The position numbers were made by a program, and so were the translations under genes. Shown here piece by piece: positions 57,501 to 64,000 of a stretch of 64,000 nucleotides of DNA; the stretch's first letter is position 1; the number at the start of each line of letters is the position of its first letter. This DNA is from Muscardinus avellanarius (Eukaryota > Chordata > Mammalia > Rodentia > Gliridae), in assembly GCA_963383645.1 (NCBI GenBank), contig OY726571.1, positions 25,062,116 through 25,126,115 on the forward strand. Direction: 5' to 3'. The notes under the pieces were generated by a model. That model did no database searches and was not told the DNA's origin. It saw only the letters and a list, made by a program, of their open reading frames with translations.

Positions 57501-58909
57501 ACCCTTACCATTCATTCCCAACACCGTTGTAAACATTTTCCCCATATTGTCTAAGTTGCAATTATTTGTGAGCCCAGATGCTGTGATATCGATGTGCCAG
57601 CCAAGAACCATTTGTCACCTTCTGAGAGTCACACCTTGATTTCTCCCTGGAAACGTCCCCCTCTCCCTTTCTCATTCTGTTTGGTTCCAGTGAAGCTGAC
57701 CCTACCCCTTACTCTGGAAATGGAGCGATCAGTCCATACTCAAACTATTCCACACATTCACAGCTTATTAGCCATCCCTCTGAGGCTCTGCGAAGACTCA
57801 TCCAAATAAGTAAGAACATTCACAACATGTAGTGTATTGATTCCTGATTCCCTTCTCTCCCCTCAGTCCACACGCCCTGGTGTTTGCTCTGAAGTACACA
57901 TAGATGCAGGTGACCTTTTATCTTATCTTCACCATCCACTGTTTAAAAAAGACAGAAATCTCAATGTGTTCCTCCTCACCCCCAACCCCAGGAACCACAG
58001 GTAAAGGGCAGAAAAACCCAGAAATCAAAGACAGTCCCCACTAGTTGAACCAATTTCTTTATTGTTCCTTTACTGCTGTAATTGTACATATTTTTACTAC
58101 AAGTGGATCTAAAAATTTTAAAGCATTTCTTTATGATATGAGGGCAAAGAATCCATTCCTCCTGTATCTTATAGCACCAGACTATTTCAGGCAATATTCT
58201 TTTACTCTTGTCCTGAGCCTGTGTGCATGTCACTCTTTGGTCCCTTTTATGGGGAATAGTTTAATAGGTTCAACATCGAATGAAAAGTTTGTTTCTCCAG
58301 GATGTTAGGTGTAACAAAGCAGGTGAGTGGACAGTGTGAGCTATACGGTAAAGCAAATCCTCCCTAGTTTGGGAGATAATTACACAGCTCAGACAGACCT
58401 ATGATCAATATATCTAGTTTACTGATGATATCTCTTTAACATGTTGTATGAGTTCAGATAGATTCACCTCAGGGTTATTACAAAATGTGATCAAAACTGA
58501 AATAATAACGCATTCATTCATAAAATGTCCTGGGATACATTGCATGTAAACATGTATGGTCTTCTCTGGACCCATTAACAAAAAATTACAGAAGTCAATA
58601 AGGCAGTTGAGCATACAATTCTATATTGACATTAAATTTGGATATTCTTACAAATAATGTTCAAACATATTTGCAGGTAAGAGCTTTGCCTGTCTTCGTG
58701 AAGTTTCAGCCATCACCCCTAAATCCCTCTGACACCAGGCCTTAACCACAATCAGACCTTCTAACACAGCGCCTTCTGACTCCCAGCTCGTATCCCTTCC
58801 TCCAGAGATGATGTGCTTTATCTGACTTCCCGTGGCTTACTGAACATTCAAACTGGCCTCCTGTTAGTTGGATGTGTACCCACCTGATTTAAGAAACTGC
58901 ACTGTGAGT
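57501..58909. other. single-copy sequence
   Basis: No gene recognised. Two overlapping short frames at 57976-58308 lack a known domain. Confidence 0.4.
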
Positions 58910-58910
58910 C

Positions 58911-59106
58911 AGGCATGGTATCATACACCTGTAGTACTTGGGAGGCTGAGATGGGAGGATCATAGTTTCAAAGCCAACATCAGCAAATTAATGAGCTGTC
59001 AGCATCTAAGTAAGATCTGTTTCAAAATAAGAAATAAAATAAAATAGGGCTAGGGGTGTAGCTCTGTGGTCAAATGCTTCTGGGTTCAATCCCCAGCATC
59101 ACAAGT
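58911..59106 (+). mobile_element. dimeric SINE, diverged
   Basis: Full-length but decayed; tail degenerates into a short CA/GA tract at 59122-59145. Confidence 0.85.
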
Positions 59107-59395
59107 GAGACAGACAGATAGACACACACACACACAGAGAGACAGATGGAGAACTGTGATGCTCTGACCAGAACAATTTTTTGAAGCCTCCTAAGTCATT
59201 CTTCTTTAGCAGTAAATGGACCCAACAGAGAGGTTCATTAGTAAGAGATACATTGATTCACTTTTCCTTCACAATTTTCCTATACAGAATCAGTGAAGGA
59301 AATGTCATGAGCGCTAGACATGTACATTGCAACCTTCACGTTTTCTAGCCTAGCAAAGCAAACAGTAGGATTTATAGTCTCTAATTTGAGCGCCT

Positions 59396-59398
<3 letters not shown>

Positions 59399-59445
<47 letters not shown>
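59399..59445. repeat. (GT)n microsatellite
   Basis: About 23 GT units, uninterrupted. Confidence 0.95.
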
Positions 59446-59446
<1 letters not shown>

Positions 59447-59639
59447 CATTGTCTATGTAAAACTTCGGAAGTGACACTCAAAAATCACCCCTCAAGGCAT
59501 ATGACACAGTTGTTTTTGAGAGGCCAGTTAAACGTGACTGGTAAAGTTTAGTCTTTTCTAAACAACAATAGAAAGAGAGAGCTATTATTTGTTTTATTTC
59601 TGTCATAGTAGTTCTGATTTTTGTCAGTGGTGGTCAAAG

Positions 59640-59960
59640 GAATTTAAGTAGAGTTGATTGCATGTATATTCTGTGCTAATTTGCGAGCAGAAATAGAAAG
59701 CAATTATGTAATTGTGGGGAAAAACTAATTTTTTTCTCAGATTATTTTTACACTAAGAACATGAATGAAAACAGCATCCTATACATCTGATTGTAATTAA
59801 TTTTTACTGGCCTTCCCCTCAATTAGTACAAATTAGTGAAAATTTATTTTAATTACTTTCTGCTCATCTCAATTATTTTAAGCATTATTCATCTGTGTGA
59901 TTTCTAAATTAACACACTTGAACCTCAATGCAAATAATTTCTCCTAATAATGTAATATTG
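59640..59960. promoter_or_regulatory. candidate conserved non-coding element 4
   Basis: Repeat-free and dense in TAAT/ATTA cores: caattatgtaattgtggg, tgtaattaattttt, tcaattagtacaaattagtg, tttaattactttctg, caattattttaag. This is typical of developmental enhancers bound by homeodomain factors, but inferred from composition only. Confidence 0.35.
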
Positions 59961-60339
59961 TCTACAATATATTAAAACCTTAAATACAGAAAAAAATGCT
60001 TAAATATTCACTCAAATAAATCATCCTTTAAAAAAAAATTGTGGTTTATACCTAGAAGAATTTTCCAGAGACTAACTACCAGGAATACTTTTAGAATTTA
60101 TTTTCTCAGATTTCTTTCAGAGCCTGTTCAACAGTTAAACCAGAAGTCTTTCAATTTTTGAAGTCAGATCTGATTTTTTTATGCCAAACTGTAATGTTAG
60201 TTTCACCTTTGATGTTTATGCTAAACCCATGCTTCCTCTTTTATTGGCTACCTTAACTACTTGAAGGCCTTTACCCCCACAAACCAATCACTAAGTCTTA
60301 CAAATTTTACCACTTACACATTTTTCCATCCATTTTTAT
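59961..60339. other. single-copy sequence
   Basis: AT-rich, no gene or repeat recognised. Confidence 0.4.
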
Positions 60340-60620
60340 TTCCACAGAACCTGTCCCACTGACACTCAACTGGGCAGGTGATATCTCTTAACTGGACCTC
60401 CACTCCAGGTTGTCATCCTCAAATTCACCCTCTACAGTGCTACCAAACTACCCTATCTGAAACAGAAATCTGTCCTGAATGAGATTCTTTAGTGGTATCC
60501 ATCACATATTCTCAAATATTATTACCCAAGATTCATAAACCTTCTCAGATTGGCCTTCCAGAAACATCTAAATTTCCTCAAACTTCCATGCACAATTTTG
60601 TGCAGAATGGCAAATGTCCA
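60340..60620 (+). mobile_element. L2 fragment
   Basis: L2-like sense text: taactggacctccactccag, aattcaccctctacagtgct, gagattctttagtggtatcc. Confidence 0.55.
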
Positions 60621-62410
60621 GGGACTCTCCAGCTTCCATCAGCCCCCATGTTCCAAGAAGAATAAGAACTGAAAGTTCTAAATAAATCCAATTCATGCTC
60701 TTTAATATGTGCCAAAGACCTTGTGCTCTCTTAGGGCTGAATTCATAGTGGTAACTCAGAGCTCCAAGATCAAATGTTCCAACAAGCCAAACAGAAGCTG
60801 TATGGTCTTTCATAAACCACCTTGGAAATCACAGGGCATGAATTTGTCATACTGTGTGGTGAGAGCACCCTCAATCCCACCCAGACTCAGCAATGGCACA
60901 CAGACCCCAAACTTCAATGAGAAGAGAGAGGGTTTAAAGATTTGTAAACATATTTCACAACTTCCACAGAATGGAAGAAAGATAAAAACATCGTAAGTAT
61001 TCCTTTGTGTGTGTGTGTGTGTGTTTGTGTATGTGTGTGTGTGTATGTGTGTGTGCTGTACATAGTTAAACAAACCTTATAAAAAAAGCTTGACTTAGAG
61101 GGCCAACATTATGATCCCTTTATCCAGATTTTTTTTATAAATTACAGACTTTATGTTTAATAATTTGTTTCTCCAGACTGTATTTTCTGTTGTTCTGTTT
61201 CATTGTTAAGGAACTAATGTCATTAAGTAGAAGGTAGTCATAAAGTTTGAATTTATTAAAAAGTTAAATGTTGATAAGAGGTATTAAAAAATCCATGCCA
61301 CAGTTAGTAAATGCCAACCTGGTATAAAATGCCAGGAAATGAGGCAAAAATTGCCTTTGAGTTACAATCAGTGCTGAAGAGAAATGGCATATCCTGCATT
61401 GCTTACTAAGATGAAGGGGCAGTAGCTTCATAGGGAGAAACTGTCAAATGTTTATTAAATAAGTGGAGCATAAAACAAGTCCTGCCATTTCACCCATGCT
61501 TAGATTTTAATAACTATCATTTATCTCACGAATGAAAACTTACTGATGGAATACATGGTTTCCTTTTCTGTGTTACATCACTGCTGTGTTCCTTTTGATG
61601 TCAGGGGTTGACTTTGATGAGAGTGATAAGAACCTGGACCAAAGAGGAGGAGAGCCATGGAGGAAGGACCTTCCAGGGGTAGATGGAGAGTGTAATCCAG
61701 TAATGGAATCTTGAAAGACTAAAACAGACACAAGATTTGGAAATTAAAATAAAGAGGTGCACACCCATCAACATTGTGTAAGGACCTGGGGATTCCTCCG
61801 TGTAAGAATCTGGAGTTTAGGAAGGGAAGAATGTCATGTTGGAAAACAAACGAGGTGGGAAAGAGGAGTACTTTGGAGCCCCAGTCCTGGTAAAGTTATG
61901 AAATCTTATCTTTGTGTAAGGACAGTGGGATACTTTTGCTAAGTTTGAATTGGGATTCAGAGATTCACTGAACGGGATAGCCAGTGACTAATTCAGGGCA
62001 TCGCTTTGAAAATGCCAATAAATGTAGATTTGGCAGCTTTTTTTTAGTTAAAGAAGTAGGATAAAGTTTGGGAAACTGCAATGTGAAGAAGGAAAATGTC
62101 AAGGTGGTGAACTGGCATCTGCCCTGCCTGGAGTGTGAGGAACCAGGCGGTAACCCCTGTGGAGACTAAGGTTGACTTCAAAAACAGAAAGACTTGTGTT
62201 GATTAATTGGTTGTGAAACTCTGAGCATGCGCAATGGGCCCTGGGGCTCAAGCACAGGACAAGACCCATGGCATGGGGCTTCATCCTTCCTCAGAAGGCC
62301 CACTCAGGGACTGCCAAGCAGAGCCTGTCCACAGCTCCCAGAACCGCCTGGCCAGGGAGGACACTGATAATAGACACAACAGCAAGATGACTCCATGGGC
62401 TTGAACTACA
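60621..62410. other. single-copy sequence with an imperfect (GT)n tract
   Basis: GT-rich repeat at 61003-61055. No gene recognised in the remainder. Confidence 0.4.
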
Positions 62411-62842
62411 TGTTAGCTTTATGTGGCTGTGACCAAAATACCTAAAAAGAACAAATAAGAAGAGGAAGGGTTTACTACTTGGATTCATGGTTCCAGAGGT
62501 TTCGGTCCGTGGTCAGCGAGCTCCATTGTTTCCACTTGAGGCGGGGGCAGGGCAGCATGGTGAAGGGTATGATGGAGTAAAACCACTCGCTTCATGGCAG
62601 CTGGGAAACAGACAGCAAGAAGGGACAATAACCAAGGTATTGTCCCCTCAGTGACCGACTTCTTCCAACCACACCCAACAACCTCTTTATAGTCCACCTG
62701 GCTACTACTGGGCTGACCCACTGATGTGGTCAGAGCCTGCGATGCATGGCTTCCCCAAAGCCCCACCTCTGGACATGGCTTCTCAGGAACCAAGCTTCAA
62801 ACACACAAGCTCTTGGGGACACACCATATTCAAACCATAACA
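62411..62842 (-). mobile_element. MST-like MaLR LTR, minus strand
   Basis: Antisense MaLR landmarks in order: tgtgaccaaaatacct, gaagggtttactacttgg, ggttccagaggtttcggtcc, cttcatggcagctggg, acaagctcttggggacac, attcaaaccataaca. Confidence 0.75.
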
Positions 62843-63197
62843 AACTGAATGCATGAGCAGACACTGTCCACATCTTGAAGGCATACCCAGAAAACCAGGA
62901 AAATCTAGTGAGCAGGAGAAGCCTGGCTGACAGGCTGATAGAACAAGGGCTGCTATTATCTGATTATTGGTGTTAAGAGTCTCAGCTATTCCAATGGACA
63001 CGGAGTGTCTAGACCATTTAGATCACATAAGGAAAAGAATAGTAATTAAAATAGTCCCCATGGTCATTGTCCTCATATGTAATATGAGGCCATGATCAAA
63101 ATCCATGGCCATGTGGAAACTAGAAATTAATAAATCCAACAAAAATTATAGGATATTAGACTGAAAGTATAGATTTGTAATGTATCAAGAAATTGAA
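62843..63197. other. single-copy sequence
   Basis: No gene or repeat recognised. Confidence 0.4.
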
Positions 63198-63398
63198 GCT
63201 GGGCATTGTAGCATCCCAGTATTTGGGAGGCTGAGACCAGAGGATCTCAGGGTTAAGGATAGCTTCAGCAAGTAGTAAGACTCTCAACAACTTAATGAGA
63301 CCCTGATTCAAAGCCAAAAATAAATTTTAAAAGAGAAATGAGGGTGTCACTAAGAAGTAAAATGCTCATGGGTTTAATCTCCAATGCAAAAAAATCAA
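63198..63398 (+). mobile_element. dimeric SINE, degenerate
   Basis: Left half shortened (gggcattgtagcatcccag); the tRNA half is decayed. Confidence 0.75.
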
Positions 63399-63619
63399 AA
63401 ACTATACTTTGATACAAGGTTTCAATTGCTCACATATTACAGACAGAAATAGACTAGAAGTGCCTTAAGAAAATAAGATATCATATTTATATTTTACATG
63501 TGCCAATATACCTTGGAAGAGTTTTAATCAGGGAAACATGTTATGTTCTGCCATTTTAGGAGTGGAGTGTTGGTAACCCCAGTGCATTGTCTAGTGTACA
63601 CCTATTAAGAACTGGGAAG

Positions 63620-63831
63620 TCAGGCGTGGTGGCACACTTGTAATCCCAGCATTTGGAAGGCTGAGACAAAAGGATTTCAGTGTGTGAACAGCCTCAGCTA
63701 CTTAGTGAGGCCCTTTGCAACTCAGTGAGACCCTATTTCAAAATAAAGAATAAAAATAGGGCTGGGGGTATAGCTCAAAGGTAGAATGCCTCCAGGTTCC
63801 ATCCCCAGTACAAAAAAAAAAAAAAAAAAAA
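63620..63831 (+). mobile_element. dimeric SINE, 'gggctggggg' subtype
   Basis: Full copy with a 20-nt A-tail. Confidence 0.9.
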
Positions 63832-63970
63832 GTGGGAATACTAGGAAATGTCAGCTCTATCCACAGGTGAATCCACCCATGTGCTTGTTCACTGTAGGAG
63901 TCAGGAAAGGTAGTGTGGAATGTATCATTGTAGTTCCCATGCTCCGTAGGCCCTCCACTTGTACATATAT

Positions 63971-64000
63971 CAACACACACACACACACACACACACACAC
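63971..64000. repeat. (AC)n microsatellite, truncated by the window end
   Basis: AC run continuing past the right edge. Confidence 0.95.

Overview
The window looks like non-coding nuclear DNA from a mammal, most likely a rodent that is not a mouse or rat. It is AT-rich and CpG-poor, and it is full of dimeric SINEs with a 7SL-derived B1-like left half, an A-rich linker and a tRNA-derived right half ending in a GGTTC-type B box. That architecture fits the B1-dID/MEN type seen in squirrels, dormice, beaver and hystricognaths. L1, L2, MIR, MaLR and ERVL relics are also present. The exact species cannot be told by eye. I found no host protein-coding exon: the open frames are short, cross repeats, or are retrotransposon genes.

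Layout. 1-6.1 kb: two old minus-strand L1s, one nested in the other, further hit by SINEs and a solo LTR. 6.1-13 kb: mostly single-copy sequence with one MLT1 LTR, a close match to the REST/NRSF motif and a CTCF-like motif. 13.06-16.46 kb: a 5'-inverted (twin-primed) L1 carrying a 2.1-kb composite retroposon in its 3' UTR. That composite has its own target-site duplication, two GC-rich tandem arrays and an L1-type 3' tail, so its organisation resembles primate SVA. 16.56-19.33 kb: a full-length L1-derived element with an open ORF1 but no ORF2. In place of ORF2 it carries an inverted stretch of ORF2 3' sequence, an unidentified 195-bp segment and an L1 3' tail. 19.3-42 kb: gene-desert-like DNA with scattered SINEs, L2, MIR and LTR fragments and several repeat-free blocks rich in TAAT cores. 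42.18-45.01 kb: a second full-length copy of the ORF1-only element, with identical ends, a different target-site duplication and a broken ORF1, inserted into an old MLT1 LTR. 45-64 kb: more single-copy DNA, a cluster of SINEs at 46.9-48.4 kb, an L2/MIR cluster at 51.4-52.4 kb and an MST-like MaLR LTR at 62.4 kb.

The most notable content is the pair of ORF1-only elements and the SVA-like composite. Both look like non-autonomous families that would need L1 ORF2 protein, and perhaps their own or L1's ORF1 protein, in trans. The TSD, monomer and array coordinates were read directly from the sequence; family names rest on recalled consensus sequences and should be checked with RepeatMasker.
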